A DNA stretch of 64,000 nt from Lachnospiraceae bacterium (lineage in GTDB: Bacteria > Bacillota > Clostridia > Lachnospirales > Lachnospiraceae). Positions 1 through 9,978 of this stretch are shown in pieces; within the stretch, counting starts at the first letter, position 1; every line of letters starts with the position of its first letter. The DNA lies in NCBI GenBank assembly GCA_017470935.1, contig JAFUXG010000046.1, positions 1-64,000 on the forward strand, in the 5' to 3' direction. The notes beneath the pieces are model-generated. The model was not told the DNA's origin. It saw only the letters and a program-made list of their open reading frames with translations, and did not search any database. The translations under genes and the position numbers were made by a program.

Positions 1-150
1 CCGGAGCCATGGATGGCGACTAAGCACCTTGCCACGGACAGTACCAAAGTCTATCCGGGACATCTAGAAGTTCTTATCCCGTCCAATCCGCCATCTGACC
101 TGAGGGTATCTGTGCAAGGCAGACGGCGTACGGTTTCAAAACTTAACTAA
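1..150 (+). other. Unresolved left-edge segment: 3' end of an unknown gene or a structured RNA
   Basis: Reading frame 1 is open from the window edge for 49 codons and ends with TAA at 148-150, 34 bases before tepA, so it could be the C-terminal end of an upstream gene. I do not recognise the peptide (it contains GHLEVLIPSNPPSDLRV). The segment is richer in G+C than the genes around it. It also holds complementary stretches: GATGGCG 12-18 with CGCCATC 89-95, CCTTGC 27-32 with GCAAGG 114-119, and CGGGA 56-60 with TCCCG 77-81. The first two pairs cross each other, as in a pseudoknot. Coding and structured RNA are both possible. Confidence 0.3.
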
Positions 151-184
151 ACAGTAATTTAGCTAATTATGAAAGGAGTAGAAT

Positions 185-895
185 ATGGAGAAGGATGATA
201 AGAAGGTTGCAGAAAAGGAAGCGGAAAGCTATGTTACGGATGAGCTTAGAGAGAATGGACAGACGAATTTGAATGACAATCCCTATGGATATCATATACA
301 TTTACTTAATATAATAGGTGAGATTGAAGGTCATGAGTGCCTTGGACCAACAACAAAGACTACAAAGTATGAGCATGTGCTGCCGCAGCTTGCAAGGGTT
401 GAGGAGAGCATGGCTGTTGATGGAATGATAGTGCTCCTTAATACTGTTGGAGGGGATGTGGAGGCCGGTCTTGCCATAGCGGAAATGATAGCATCTCTGA
501 CATGTCCTGTTGTTACTTTGCTTCTTGGCGGGGGACATTCCATTGGTGTTCCTTTAAGTGTTTGCGGTGATCATTCATTTATTGTACCCACAGCAACGAT
601 GGTGGTGCATCCAATAAGAATGAATGGAACTGTCCTTGGTGTCAAGCATAATTATGAGTATATTGATAAAATGCAGGACAGGATATTAACCTTTACCTGT
701 GACCATTCTAATATTAAAATGAAGGAGCTTCAAAATCTTATGTTCAATACGACCCAGCTTACAAAGGACGTGGGAACAGTGCTTGTTGGTGCTGAAGCAG
801 TTAAAAGCGGGCTCATTGATGAGGTTGGAGGCATTGGAGAAGCATTTTCTTGTCTTTACCGCTTGATTAATGATAAAAAACATAGTAATATATAA
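185..895 (+). CDS. tepA: TepA/ClpP-class serine protease
   Basis: A 236-aa ClpP-fold peptidase of the TepA (translocation-enhancing protein) type. The ClpP/crotonase-like core runs from about residue 35 to 225. Visible motifs are the oxyanion strand NTVGGDVEAGLAIAE (86-100), the nucleophile region GGGHSIG with Ser119, and the catalytic His in VVHP (His142). A late GLIDEVGG motif is usual for the family. There is no signal peptide, so it is cytosolic. The start at 185 follows GAAAGGAG at a good distance. The partner downstream is ftsK/spoIIIE, the same order as tepA-spoIIIE in Bacillus. The exact substrate is not known from sequence. Family is confident; the TepA name rests on motif and synteny. 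Confidence 0.88.
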   Translation: MEKDDKKVAEKEAESYVTDELRENGQTNLNDNPYGYHIHLLNIIGEIEGHECLGPTTKTTKYEHVLPQLARVEESMAVDGMIVLLNTVGGDVEAGLAIAEMIASLTCPVVTLLLGGGHSIGVPLSVCGDHSFIVPTATMVVHPIRMNGTVLGVKHNYEYIDKMQDRILTFTCDHSNIKMKELQNLMFNTTQLTKDVGTVLVGAEAVKSGLIDEVGGIGEAFSCLYRLINDKKHSNI

Positions 896-995
896 ATAAT
901 TGTGGTCTGAAATGAGTCGGACTACAAAATATTGTTGTTTATGAGTAATGCGATCCGTTATGATTTAAATGATGGGGAGCGAGGGAGGTAATATT

Positions 996-3900
996 TTGGC
1001 TAAAGGCAGTCAGGCAGTTAAGACAAGTAGTAATTCAAAGGCTAAAGCTACAGCTAAGCAGGGGAATAACTCGAAAGCTTCGGGAAAGACTGGCGGCAAT
1101 GGTGCAAAGGCATCATCTTCTGATAAGGGCAATTCTTCCAGAAAGGCTGCTGCATCTAAGAATAACGCAAAGGGTAGGGAGAACACAAGGGCAGCAGGAT
1201 ATAATGAGGATACTGATGAAGAGATTTTTCTTGGAGGCGAGATTGCAGTATGGGCAATAGGTGCGGTTATGCTTATATTGGAGCTTGCAAACTTTGGTCT
1301 GTGCGGTGGAGTAACAGTTATCAGTAATTTCTTTTTTGGAATTTTTGGTGCAGTTCAGTATGTGATCCCCGCTGCAATCCTGGTGTCCACTTTCTTTTTG
1401 TATGTTAATGAGTTCAAGCCTAGGGCTGTGCAGAAGGTAGTATTTGCATGTCTGGTGTTGGTAGGTATAGGAATGATATCCCAGATGACAGAGGGTATTC
1501 CTGATATATTTAGCGCTAAGGACATCTATATGGGTGGATATAAGGAGCATGCAGGTGGAGGACTTCTCTGCGGCAGCCTTGCATTTATTCTTAATAAGGC
1601 AGTTGGCAAGGTTGGTACATATATTATAATCCTGCTTATTATCATAATATGTGTTGTCCTGTTTGCAGAGATTTCTCTTATTGATGTGATCAGAAGCTTT
1701 ATCGGTGATATTATTGCACGGGACAAGGATTATGATGAGTATGAATACGAGGATGAATATGATGACCGGATTAGTGGTATAGATGATAAGGAGGAAGGTA
1801 AGGCTTCCAATAAAAAACGAGGCAAAAAAAATAAAAAAATTGTGGTTGAGGATTTCTCAGATGCCAGAAAGGCACAGGGGGATACTAATAGTTCCTTATC
1901 ATCAGAGAAAAAGGGCAGCATATTAGAGAATATATCTGTGCTTCCTGATGATCCGTCTAAAGGTATAATGCCCGGCATTAATCCCGGTGGATTTCCGGAT
2001 AATGAAGATGTACATGAGATAACAATGGATTTTCCTGTCAATCTTCCGGGGGAGAATATGGATTCCTTTGAGGTTAATGAGGTTGATAAGGAGGCTGTAA
2101 AGGCTGCATCCGGTGGTAATAAAAAGGTGAGAAAGAGCATTGTTCCCACTGTGCTGCCGGCGGAGGATAATACTAAGATAGAAAGCCCCGGAATTGATGA
2201 TGTGAATAAGACTGATCTGTTCCCGGAGCAATATGATGCATATGGTGATGTGGATATGCCGGATTCCTTGAATATTACTACAGGTGCTTCCGGTGACATC
2301 ACAAAGGCTACAGGAGGCTCATCCTCAGGCAGAAAGAAAAATACTGTTAAGCGTAATGCTTTAGGCGGACAGGTTTCAGGAACAGTAATTGATTCAGTAA
2401 AGGATTTGAGTGGCTCTAATAATGGTGATGGCGGAGCAGCCGGTAGTGGAGAAGCTTCCGGAGCTCTTGGGGAAACCCTTACAAATTCTGAAAAAGAAGC
2501 CATAATGACTATGGAGAATAAGACTGCTAAGGAGGAGAAGAATCTGTCAGCCAAGGAGGTTGGAAGCTCTGATGCGGAGTATCATTTCCCGCCTCTTGAA
2601 TTGTTGAAGAGAGGAAAAAACTCCAGTGCAGTCAGGGAAGAGACTATACGCGAGAATGCCATGAAGCTTCAGGAGGTATTAAAGAGCTTTGGAGTAAATG
2701 TTACCATGACCAACTGCAGCTGTGGTCCATCTGTGACCCGTTATGAGATGGTGCCGGAGCAGGGTGTTAAGGTAAGCAAGATAACAGGATTAGCTGATGA
2801 TATTATGATGAATCTGGCGGCCCAGAGCATCCGTATTGAGGCGCCTATTCCAGGTAAGTCGGCTGTTGGTATAGAGATTCCTAACGGTGAGAGAACTGGT
2901 GTGGGCTTTAGGGAGCTTATTGACACAGAGAGATTTATTAAACACCCCTCTAAAATAGCATTTGCGGTTGGTAAGGATATTGAGGGCAATGTCATTGTTG
3001 AAGATATTGCTAAGATGCCACATTTACTTATTGCAGGAGCAACAGGTTCAGGTAAATCTGTGTGTACTAATACACTTATTATGAGCATACTTTATAAGGC
3101 AAGACCGGATGAGGTCAAGCTCATACTGGTCGACCCTAAGCAGGTGGAATTAAAGGTATATAATGGAATTCCACATCTTCTTACCCCTGTTGTTACCGAT
3201 CCTAAGAAGGCAGCCGGAGCTCTTAACTGGGCTGTGGCTGAGATGACAGACAGGTATCAGAAGTTTTCTGAGTGTAATGTGAGAAATATTCAGGGCTATA
3301 ATGAGAAGGTGGAGGAGCTTAAGAAGTCCGATGATATAGAAGAGGTTACGATAGAGAAGATGCCTCAGATTGTTATTATTGTGGATGAGCTGGCTGACCT
3401 TATGATGGTTGCCAAGGCTGAGGTTGAGGAGGCTATTGTGCGTCTTGCACAGCTTGCCCGTGCAGCAGGTATCCATTTGGTTATCGCAACTCAGAGACCA
3501 TCTGTTGATGTGGTTACGGGACTTATTAAGGCAAATGTACCTTCAAGAATTGCCCTTTCGGTGTCATCAGGAATTGATTCAAGAACAATTATAGATACAG
3601 TTGGCGCAGAGAAGCTTCTTGGTAATGGTGATATGCTTTTCTATCCTACGATGTATCCAAAGCCACTAAGAGTTCAGGGAGCATATATATCGGATGATGA
3701 GGTTGTCAGTGTTGTGGAATTCCTGAAGGCTAATAACGGTGAGACAACCTACAGCGAGGAAATGACCAATAAGATCACATCAAGCGGAGCTGCAGGCACT
3801 GCAGGTGCATCTGGTGATGCCGGTTCTGGCAGTGACAGGGATGAATACTTTGTCCAAGCCGGGAAATTCATTATAGAGAAGAATAAAGCATCAATAGGAA

Positions 3901-4058
3901 TGCTTCAGAGAATGTTCAAGATAGGCTTTAACAGGGCTGCAAGAATCATGGATCAGCTCTCCGAAGCAGGGGTTGTTGGACCTGAGGTTGGAACTAAACC
4001 GAGAGAGGTCTTAATGACTGAAGAGCAGTTTGAGGAATATGTGGATGAATATTTTTGA
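996..4058 (+). CDS. ftsK: DNA translocase FtsK/SpoIIIE
   Basis: A septum-anchored DNA pump that moves chromosome ends through the closing division or sporulation septum. From an upstream ATG at 969 the frame gives 1029 aa, but GAGGGAGG at 981-988 lies seven bases before an in-frame TTG at 996, so TTG is the likelier start (1020 aa). Order of parts: a Lys/Ala/Ser-rich N-terminus, about four membrane segments between residues 85 and 240, a long acidic and Ser/Gly-rich linker to about residue 540, then the RecA-like motor with Walker A GATGSGKS (about 680) and Walker B VIIVDELADLM (about 793). It ends with a winged-helix gamma domain (about 950-1015) that reads KOPS/SRS-type sequences in this family. 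The linker is longer than in B. subtilis SpoIIIE. It follows tepA. Confidence 0.95.
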   Translation: MAKGSQAVKTSSNSKAKATAKQGNNSKASGKTGGNGAKASSSDKGNSSRKAAASKNNAKGRENTRAAGYNEDTDEEIFLGGEIAVWAIGAVMLILELANFGLCGGVTVISNFFFGIFGAVQYVIPAAILVSTFFLYVNEFKPRAVQKVVFACLVLVGIGMISQMTEGIPDIFSAKDIYMGGYKEHAGGGLLCGSLAFILNKAVGKVGTYIIILLIIIICVVLFAEISLIDVIRSFIGDIIARDKDYDEYEYEDEYDDRISGIDDKEEGKASNKKRGKKNKKIVVEDFSDARKAQGDTNSSLSSEKKGSILENISVLPDDPSKGIMPGINPGGFPDNEDVHEITMDFPVNLPGENMDSFEVNEVDKEAVKAASGGNKKVRKSIVPTVLPAEDNTKIESPGIDDVNKTDLFPEQYDAYGDVDMPDSLNITTGASGDITKATGGSSSGRKKNTVKRNALGGQVSGTVIDSVKDLSGSNNGDGGAAGSGEASGALGETLTNSEKEAIMTMENKTAKEEKNLSAKEVGSSDAEYHFPPLELLKRGKNSSAVREETIRENAMKLQEVLKSFGVNVTMTNCSCGPSVTRYEMVPEQGVKVSKITGLADDIMMNLAAQSIRIEAPIPGKSAVGIEIPNGERTGVGFRELIDTERFIKHPSKIAFAVGKDIEGNVIVEDIAKMPHLLIAGATGSGKSVCTNTLIMSILYKARPDEVKLILVDPKQVELKVYNGIPHLLTPVVTDPKKAAGALNWAVAEMTDRYQKFSECNVRNIQGYNEKVEELKKSDDIEEVTIEKMPQIVIIVDELADLMMVAKAEVEEAIVRLAQLARAAGIHLVIATQRPSVDVVTGLIKANVPSRIALSVSSGIDSRTIIDTVGAEKLLGNGDMLFYPTMYPKPLRVQGAYISDDEVVSVVEFLKANNGETTYSEEMTNKITSSGAAGTAGASGDAGSGSDRDEYFVQAGKFIIEKNKASIGMLQRMFKIGFNRAARIMDQLSEAGVVGPEVGTKPREVLMTEEQFEEYVDEYF

Positions 4059-4122
4059 TAACATATCTATGGCTGTGTATAGAAAAGATGAAAATAATTA
4101 TTCATAAAATAGGAGGAAGAGT

Positions 4123-5790
4123 ATGAAGTCGGATATAGAGATTGCTCAGGAGGCAGTAATGAAGCCCATAACAGAGGTGGCGGAGAGCTTGGATATTGCT
4201 GCGGATGAGCTTGAGTTATACGGTAAGTATAAGGCAAAGCTTTCGGATGAGCTCATTAAGAGAGTGGAGAATAACAAGGATGGTAAGCTGGTACTTGTTA
4301 CTGCAATCAATCCAACACCTGCGGGAGAGGGTAAGACCACTGTAACGGTGGGACTTGGTGAGGCTTTAGGCAAGATGGGTAAGAAGGCATCTATTGCTCT
4401 TCGCGAGCCCTCCCTTGGTCCCTGTTTTGGAATAAAGGGCGGTGCCGCAGGCGGCGGATATGCCCAGGTGGTACCTATGGAAGACTTGAATCTTCATTTT
4501 ACAGGGGATTTTCATGCCATTACCTCTGCCAATAATCTTCTTGCTGCAATGCTTGATAATCATATCCAGCAGGGCAATGAGCTTAATATTGATACAAGAC
4601 AGGTGGTTTGGAAGAGATGTCTTGATATGAATGACAGGGTGCTTCGTAATATCGTTGTAGGTATGGGAAGCAAGATGGACGGAGTTGTCAGAGAGGATCA
4701 TTTTGTGATCTCTGTGGCTTCTGAGATAATGGCGGTTCTTTGTCTTGCCAATGATATGGAAGACTTGAAGGAAAAGCTTTCTAAGATTATTGTTGCCTAT
4801 ACTTATGATGGCAAGCCTGTTACGGCTGCAGACCTTAAGGCAGTGGGTGCTATGGCTGCACTTCTTAAGGATGCCATAAAGCCTAATATAATCCAGACAT
4901 TGGAGCACACTCCTGCATTTGTTCATGGTGGACCATTTGCCAATATTGCCCATGGATGTAACTCTGTCAGAGCTACAAAGCTTGCCATGAAGCTTTCTGA
5001 TATAGTTGTTACAGAAGCGGGCTTTGGCGCTGACCTTGGTGCTGAGAAGTTCCTTGATATCAAATGCCGCAAGGCAGGTATCTCACCTGATGCCATTGTT
5101 CTTGTGGCAACGGTAAGAGCGCTTAAGTATAACGGCGGTGTTGCGAAATCTGACCTTTCTGATGAGAATGTGGAAGCTCTTAAGAAGGGGATTGTTAATC
5201 TTGAAAAGCATATCGAAAATCTTCAACAGTATGGTGTGCCGATTGTTGTAACCCTTAATCAGTTTGTATCCGATACTGAGGCAGAGCTTTCATTTGTTAA
5301 AGAGTTTGTGGAGGCAAAGGGCTGTGATTTTGCATTAGCTCAAGTGTGGGAAAAAGGCGGTGAAGGCGGTCTTGACTTAGCTTCAAAGGTATGTGATGTA
5401 TTAGAGAACAAGAAGGCAGACTTTAAGATGATATATGATGATGACATGTCACTTAAGGATAAGATAAATGCTGTTGCTACAAAGATCTATGGGGCAGACG
5501 GCGTAACCTACGCGGCTGCTGCCGAGAAACAGCTTAAGGCAATAACAGACCTTGGCTTTGGCACTCTTCCCGTATGTATGGCAAAGACACAGTACTCACT
5601 TTCGGATGATGCCACACTTCTAGGAAGACCGGAGGGCTTTGATGTGAATGTCCGTGAGGTATATGTAAGTGCCGGAGCAGGATTTGTGGTTGTTATAACA
5701 GGCTCTATCATGACAATGCCGGGACTTCCCAAGGTTCCCGCTGCGGAACGCATTGATGTTGTAGGAGACAAGATTGTGGGGCTGTTCTAA
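4123..5790 (+). CDS. fhs: Formate--tetrahydrofolate ligase
   Basis: 555 aa, full length for the family. It makes 10-formyl-tetrahydrofolate from formate, ATP and THF in the cytosol, feeding purine synthesis and one-carbon metabolism. The ATP-binding P-loop [18 protein letters not shown] is at about residues 65-82, followed by the family motif [28 protein letters not shown] lies just before the ATG. Its stop is 19 bases from the folD start, so fhs and folD are probably one transcript and act in sequence on the folate pool. In acetogens Fhs belongs to the Wood-Ljungdahl methyl branch, but no other gene of that pathway is in the window. Confidence 0.97.
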   Translation: MKSDIEIAQEAVMKPITEVAESLDIAADELELYGKYKAKLSDELIKRVENNKDGKLVLVTAINPTPAGEGKTTVTVGLGEALGKMGKKASIALREPSLGPCFGIKGGAAGGGYAQVVPMEDLNLHFTGDFHAITSANNLLAAMLDNHIQQGNELNIDTRQVVWKRCLDMNDRVLRNIVVGMGSKMDGVVREDHFVISVASEIMAVLCLANDMEDLKEKLSKIIVAYTYDGKPVTAADLKAVGAMAALLKDAIKPNIIQTLEHTPAFVHGGPFANIAHGCNSVRATKLAMKLSDIVVTEAGFGADLGAEKFLDIKCRKAGISPDAIVLVATVRALKYNGGVAKSDLSDENVEALKKGIVNLEKHIENLQQYGVPIVVTLNQFVSDTEAELSFVKEFVEAKGCDFALAQVWEKGGEGGLDLASKVCDVLENKKADFKMIYDDDMSLKDKINAVATKIYGADGVTYAAAAEKQLKAITDLGFGTLPVCMAKTQYSLSDDATLLGRPEGFDVNVREVYVSAGAGFVVVITGSIMTMPGLPKVPAAERIDVVGDKIVGLF

Positions 5791-5809
5791 AATATTAAGG
5801 AGGATAACA

Positions 5810-6655
5810 ATGGCAGAAATAATTGACGGTAAGAGAATTAGTCAGGAGATCAAGGACGAATTAAAGGAAAAGGTGGCAGCCCTTAAGGCACAGGGCAGGG
5901 AAATAGGAATGGCTGTGATCCAGGTGGGAAATGATCCTGCTTCCACAGTATATGTTGGTAACAAGAAGAAAGCCTGTGAATATATAGGAATCCGTTCGGA
6001 AAGCTACGAGCTTCCGGAGGAAACGAGTCAAGAGGAGCTTATTAATCTTATTGAACGTCTTAATAATGATGATAAGATTCACGGTATCCTTGTTCAGCTT
6101 CCTGTTCCTAAGCATATAGATGAGGATACTGTTATCAAGGCAATAAGTCCTAAGAAGGATGTGGACGGCTTCCATCCCCAGAGCGTTGGAGCACTTTCCA
6201 TCGGTCAGCCGGGCTTTGTATCATGTACGCCTGCTGGGATTATACAGCTTTTAAAGAGAAGCAATGTTGATATAGAGGGCAAGGAGTGTGTTGTTATCGG
6301 AAGAAGCAACATTGTTGGCAAGCCTATGGCTCTTTTGCTTCTTCGTGAAAATGGTACTGTTACTGTTTGCCATTCAAGAACAAAGAACTTAAAGGAAGTA
6401 TGCAAGCGTGCCGATATTCTTGTGGTTGCCATCGGCAGACCTAAGATGATAGACGCTTCATACGTGAAGGAAGGAGCGGTTGTCATAGATGTGGGAATAC
6501 ACAGAAACGAGAATAACAAGCTGTGCGGTGATGTGGACTTTGACAGCGTGGAGCCTGTTGCCTCTGCAATAACACCTGTTCCGGGGGGCGTAGGTCCAAT
6601 GACAATTGCTATGCTTATGAACAATTGCGTTGAGGCAGCAACCATGTTTGAGTGA
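5810..6655 (+). CDS. folD: Bifunctional methylene-THF dehydrogenase/methenyl-THF cyclohydrolase
   Basis: 281 aa. It interconverts 5,10-methylene-THF, methenyl-THF and 10-formyl-THF with NADP (or NAD) and partners the preceding fhs. The catalytic Lys lies in YVGNK (Lys52). QLPVPKHID and KDVDGFHP are the family signatures of the folate domain. The Rossmann motif VVIGRSNIVGKPMA and the terminal PGGVGPMTIAML are also present. The open frame begins 36 bases upstream inside fhs, but AAGGAGG at 5797-5803 sits at the right distance from ATG 5810, and the protein starting MAEIIDGK matches the family start. Confidence 0.97.
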   Translation: MAEIIDGKRISQEIKDELKEKVAALKAQGREIGMAVIQVGNDPASTVYVGNKKKACEYIGIRSESYELPEETSQEELINLIERLNNDDKIHGILVQLPVPKHIDEDTVIKAISPKKDVDGFHPQSVGALSIGQPGFVSCTPAGIIQLLKRSNVDIEGKECVVIGRSNIVGKPMALLLLRENGTVTVCHSRTKNLKEVCKRADILVVAIGRPKMIDASYVKEGAVVIDVGIHRNENNKLCGDVDFDSVEPVASAITPVPGGVGPMTIAMLMNNCVEAATMFE

Positions 6656-6725
6656 TTACGATTGTATTAAAGCGGTAACAATAATAAAGCAGAAAAATCA
6701 TTGTATTATAACATTAATAGGTAGT

Positions 6726-8225
6726 ATGGAAATTATTATGGAAAGAAAATTAAATAATAACATGAAATCAACAAACAAGCATAGCTTAAAGAAATCAGAT
6801 AATAATTTACTATATGGAAAATCAATACTTATAATGCTCTTGCTGGTATTAATCTCATGTACTGCATGTGGTAACAGCGGTAACAGTAACGAGGTATCTG
6901 ACAATACGCAGAATCAATCAGAGTCTTCTGTCTATGAAACAGGGGATAAGGAATTATCCGGCGATGCGGCATCTAAGGATGATGAGATTGACGCAGCAAA
7001 AAAATTCCTTATAGGCTTCGGTGAGATTGAAAAGAAATCTGAAGCTATGAGAAAGTCTATAAAAGAAGATTCCCTTTCCCAGAGTGAATACAATATCAAA
7101 TCCAGAGATCTATGTGAACTCTGGGATGATACGTTGAATAAGCTTTGGAGTGTCCTTGGAATGACACTGACAAAAGAGGAGATGGATAAGCTCACGGAGG
7201 AGGAGCAGAGATGGATAGCTGATAAGGAGCAGCAGATAAGTGATGCAGGAAGTGAATATGAGGGTGGCACGATACAGCCTCTTATTATGAACATGAAGGG
7301 TGCGGACCTTACGGAGGAAAGAGTGCGTGAGCTTGTCATGTTGCTTCCGAGTGCAACAGATTATATTGATGTGACAGGAACAGAGTATGAGGACGGCAAT
7401 CCGGGTATGAATACAGATAATTCCAGTCAACAGTCAGAGGATCCGTTCTATGATTTCCTATACAAAAACGGCAGTGTAAGAGTTGCTGACTATATTGTGG
7501 AGAACAATGTAATTCTTGAATATGATTTTCATCCCTCAGTTTCATATACATTTGTAGAACTTAAGGATTTTCTTGGAAGCTTGGAAATGCTTGACGGGGA
7601 AGAACCAGAGATTGAGATTGCATATCTCAACAATCCTGACAGAAACGCATATATTATAAGCTTTCTGTATACATCTTCTTCGGAGAGATTTACAGAGTTT
7701 CTTGTTATGTCGGATAATAACGGCCAGCTTGAGATCAATTATGCCATTGACGGATGGTCAAGAAGATATCCAACATTTAACGAATACGGTGTTATTACTG
7801 ACAGCGGTTCTAATGGTGCCGGTGCTCATTCGTCATCCATTATTGTACCGATGGCTGATTTTTCCTATAAGACACTTGTATCACAGGACGACAATGCGGC
7901 TGGCTGGGATTTCTATGATGATAAGACAGGGGAGAATGTTCAGCCTATAAGCAATATAATGTCGGAGGTTTTTGCTCTTGGCAGTGATGAGTATCTTAGT
8001 GTCATTTTCAGTCAGGTGGCTGTAAATGATAAGAAATATTATTACTATCTTTCTGATGATATTACCCAGAAGATTGTTGATAAGATCGATTCCATAGCCG
8101 ATAAGTACAGCTTTACATTTGACGGTAAGGACAAGGCTGATGCGGCGATTGAGGCTTATGCAAAAGAATTGGGAGTCGAAGCCATATATGATAGTGAAGT
8201 GTATGCTGATTTCACAGCATATTAA
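6726..8225 (+). CDS. Lipoprotein with LprI-like (DUF1311) domain
   Basis: About 499 aa, exported and lipid-anchored. A hydrophobic stretch LIMLLLVLISCTAC ends in a lipobox-like Cys. Residues about 80-220 look like the lysozyme-inhibitor LprI N-terminal family (PF07007): a WDDTLNKLW helix, EEQRWIADKE, and a closing TEERVRELVMLL. The Cys pairs seen in many LprI proteins are missing. The remaining 270 residues are acidic, Ser/Asp/Tyr-rich and unassigned. The frame opens at 6630 inside folD. ATG at 6726, 6738 and 6762 are all possible starts, none with a strong ribosome binding site; I report 6726. Inhibition of lysozyme is the family role and has not been shown here. Neighbours are housekeeping genes. 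Confidence 0.7.
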   Translation: MEIIMERKLNNNMKSTNKHSLKKSDNNLLYGKSILIMLLLVLISCTACGNSGNSNEVSDNTQNQSESSVYETGDKELSGDAASKDDEIDAAKKFLIGFGEIEKKSEAMRKSIKEDSLSQSEYNIKSRDLCELWDDTLNKLWSVLGMTLTKEEMDKLTEEEQRWIADKEQQISDAGSEYEGGTIQPLIMNMKGADLTEERVRELVMLLPSATDYIDVTGTEYEDGNPGMNTDNSSQQSEDPFYDFLYKNGSVRVADYIVENNVILEYDFHPSVSYTFVELKDFLGSLEMLDGEEPEIEIAYLNNPDRNAYIISFLYTSSSERFTEFLVMSDNNGQLEINYAIDGWSRRYPTFNEYGVITDSGSNGAGAHSSSIIVPMADFSYKTLVSQDDNAAGWDFYDDKTGENVQPISNIMSEVFALGSDEYLSVIFSQVAVNDKKYYYYLSDDITQKIVDKIDSIADKYSFTFDGKDKADAAIEAYAKELGVEAIYDSEVYADFTAY

Positions 8226-8288
8226 TATAGTGTTGAAAGCCTTATTAAAGTCAGATATAGCATCGGAATCATATGATTATACTTTTAA

Positions 8289-8385
8289 ATGTTATATAGA
8301 GCATTGTAATCAACTGATTAAAGCTTATTAATGTTATATTATAGCATTGTAATTAACTGATTAAAGCTTATTGATGTTATATATA
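8289..8385. repeat. Tandem duplication of a 42-43 bp AT-rich unit
   Basis: Two copies (8289-8330 and 8331-8373) share ATGTTATAT, AGCATTGTAAT and AACTGATTAAAGCTTATT with about three differences. A third partial copy, ATGTTATATATA, follows at 8374-8385. The repeat fills the gap between the lipoprotein gene and rimO and has no coding frame. It may affect the rimO leader or simply be slippage. Confidence 0.8.
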
Positions 8386-8438
8386 ATACATAATAAGGAT
8401 TATTAATTATTATAAATATAAGGAAGTACAGAGGAAAA

Positions 8439-9950
8439 ATGACACAGATAATGTTTGTATCCCTTGGCTGTGACAAGAATCTGGTGGACAGTGAGGTCAT
8501 GCTGGCTTTGCTGCAGGAAAGGGGATATGGCATTACCAATATGGAAGGTGAAGCGGATGTTGTGGTGGTGAACAGCTGCTGCTTTATTGGAGATGCCAAG
8601 GAGGAAAGTATCGAAAACATAATAGAGCTTGGAAAGCTTAAAGAGACAGGAAGGCTTAAAGCTTTGATAGTTACAGGCTGTCTTGCACAGCGTTACCAGA
8701 AGGAAATCTTTGAAGAGCTTCCTGAGGTGGATGCGGTGCTTGGAACTATGTCTATTGAGGCTATTGTGGACGCGGTGGATGAGACCCTTTCGGGAAAGCA
8801 GTTCCAATGCTTTAAGCCCCTTACACATTTACCGGCAATAAATGACAAGAGAAGCATTACGTCAGGCACATATATGGGATATCTTAAGATTGCAGAGGGG
8901 TGCAATAAGAGGTGTACATATTGTATAATTCCTTATGTGCGTGGTGATTACAGGAGCGTTCCCATGGAGGAGGTCATAACCCAGGCAAAGCATCTTGTGG
9001 ATAACGGAATTCGCGAGCTTTGTCTTGTTGCTCAGGAGACAACTCTTTACGGAATTGATATATATGGGAAGAAATGTCTGCCAGAGCTTCTTAGAAGGCT
9101 TTCGGAGATAGAGGAGCTTCACTGGATAAGACTTCTGTATTGTTATCCTGAGGAGATAACAGATGAATTGATAGAGGAGATCAGGGTCAATCCAAAGGTT
9201 TGCCATTATATAGATATGCCTATACAGCACAGTGAGGATTCGGTGCTTGGCCGCATGGGCAGAAAGACTACGAAACAGGAGATAATTGACCGCATTAGGT
9301 TTATCCGGGAAAGGATTCCGGATATTGTTATAAGGACAACTCTTATTACAGGCTTTCCCGGTGAAACGGAGAATGACCATCAGGGAGTGCTGGAATTTAT
9401 TGACGAGATGGAATTTGGAAGACTTGGTGCATTTACTTACTCTGCAGAGGAGGGAACCCCTGCGGCTAAGATGGGTGGTCAGGTGCCTGAGGAGGTCAAG
9501 GAAAGCTACAGGGACGAGATCATGCAGCTTCAGCAGGAGATATCCCTTGATGTTAATATGAAACAGATTGGGAATATCTTAGAGGTTGTTGTAGATGGAT
9601 ATATATATGAGGATGAAACCTATACATGTCGTTCTTATATGGATGCTCCGGATATTGATGGAATGGTATTTGTAAAGTCCGATGAAGAACTGTTATCTGG
9701 GGATTTTATCCTTGTAAAAATTATAGATTGCAACGAATATGATCTTATTGGAGAAAGGGTTGAAAGACCTGGATATAAGGTTGGTGATGGAGTAGAGTAT
9801 ATTGAACAGTTCATCCCCGGACAGCCACATAATTATGATTACATCAAAGAAATAATCTATGGAAAAAATTTTGTTGATTATAAGCTATGTGATGGTAAGA
9901 CAATTCATGAGGAAGATATTGTGGGAAGAGCCGGCTGTATTATGGATTGA
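8439..9950 (+). CDS. rimO: Ribosomal protein S12 methylthiotransferase
   Basis: 503 aa. A radical-SAM methylthiotransferase that adds a methylthio group to Asp of ribosomal protein S12. The N-terminal MTTase domain carries the first cluster (Cys11 in SLGCDKN, the Cys of NSCCF and of TGCLAQ). The radical-SAM triad is Cys155, Cys159, Cys162 in GCNKRCTYC, and a TRAM domain ends near residue 447. RimO rather than MiaB is indicated by MTQIMFVSLGCDKNLVDSE. The start follows AGAGGAAAA. Unusual: about 55 further residues follow the TRAM domain, where most RimO proteins end near 440. The pgsA gene follows closely. Confidence 0.95.
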   Translation: MTQIMFVSLGCDKNLVDSEVMLALLQERGYGITNMEGEADVVVVNSCCFIGDAKEESIENIIELGKLKETGRLKALIVTGCLAQRYQKEIFEELPEVDAVLGTMSIEAIVDAVDETLSGKQFQCFKPLTHLPAINDKRSITSGTYMGYLKIAEGCNKRCTYCIIPYVRGDYRSVPMEEVITQAKHLVDNGIRELCLVAQETTLYGIDIYGKKCLPELLRRLSEIEELHWIRLLYCYPEEITDELIEEIRVNPKVCHYIDMPIQHSEDSVLGRMGRKTTKQEIIDRIRFIRERIPDIVIRTTLITGFPGETENDHQGVLEFIDEMEFGRLGAFTYSAEEGTPAAKMGGQVPEEVKESYRDEIMQLQQEISLDVNMKQIGNILEVVVDGYIYEDETYTCRSYMDAPDIDGMVFVKSDEELLSGDFILVKIIDCNEYDLIGERVERPGYKVGDGVEYIEQFIPGQPHNYDYIKEIIYGKNFVDYKLCDGKTIHEEDIVGRAGCIMD

Positions 9951-9978
9951 TATATAATGATATGGAGGATATAATAAA

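Noticed and set aside
1730..2554. 274-codon frame on the - strand opposite the FtsK linker
   Set aside because: The linker DNA of ftsK is low-complexity; the antisense product is Ser/Pro-rich with no domain and overlaps a certain gene.
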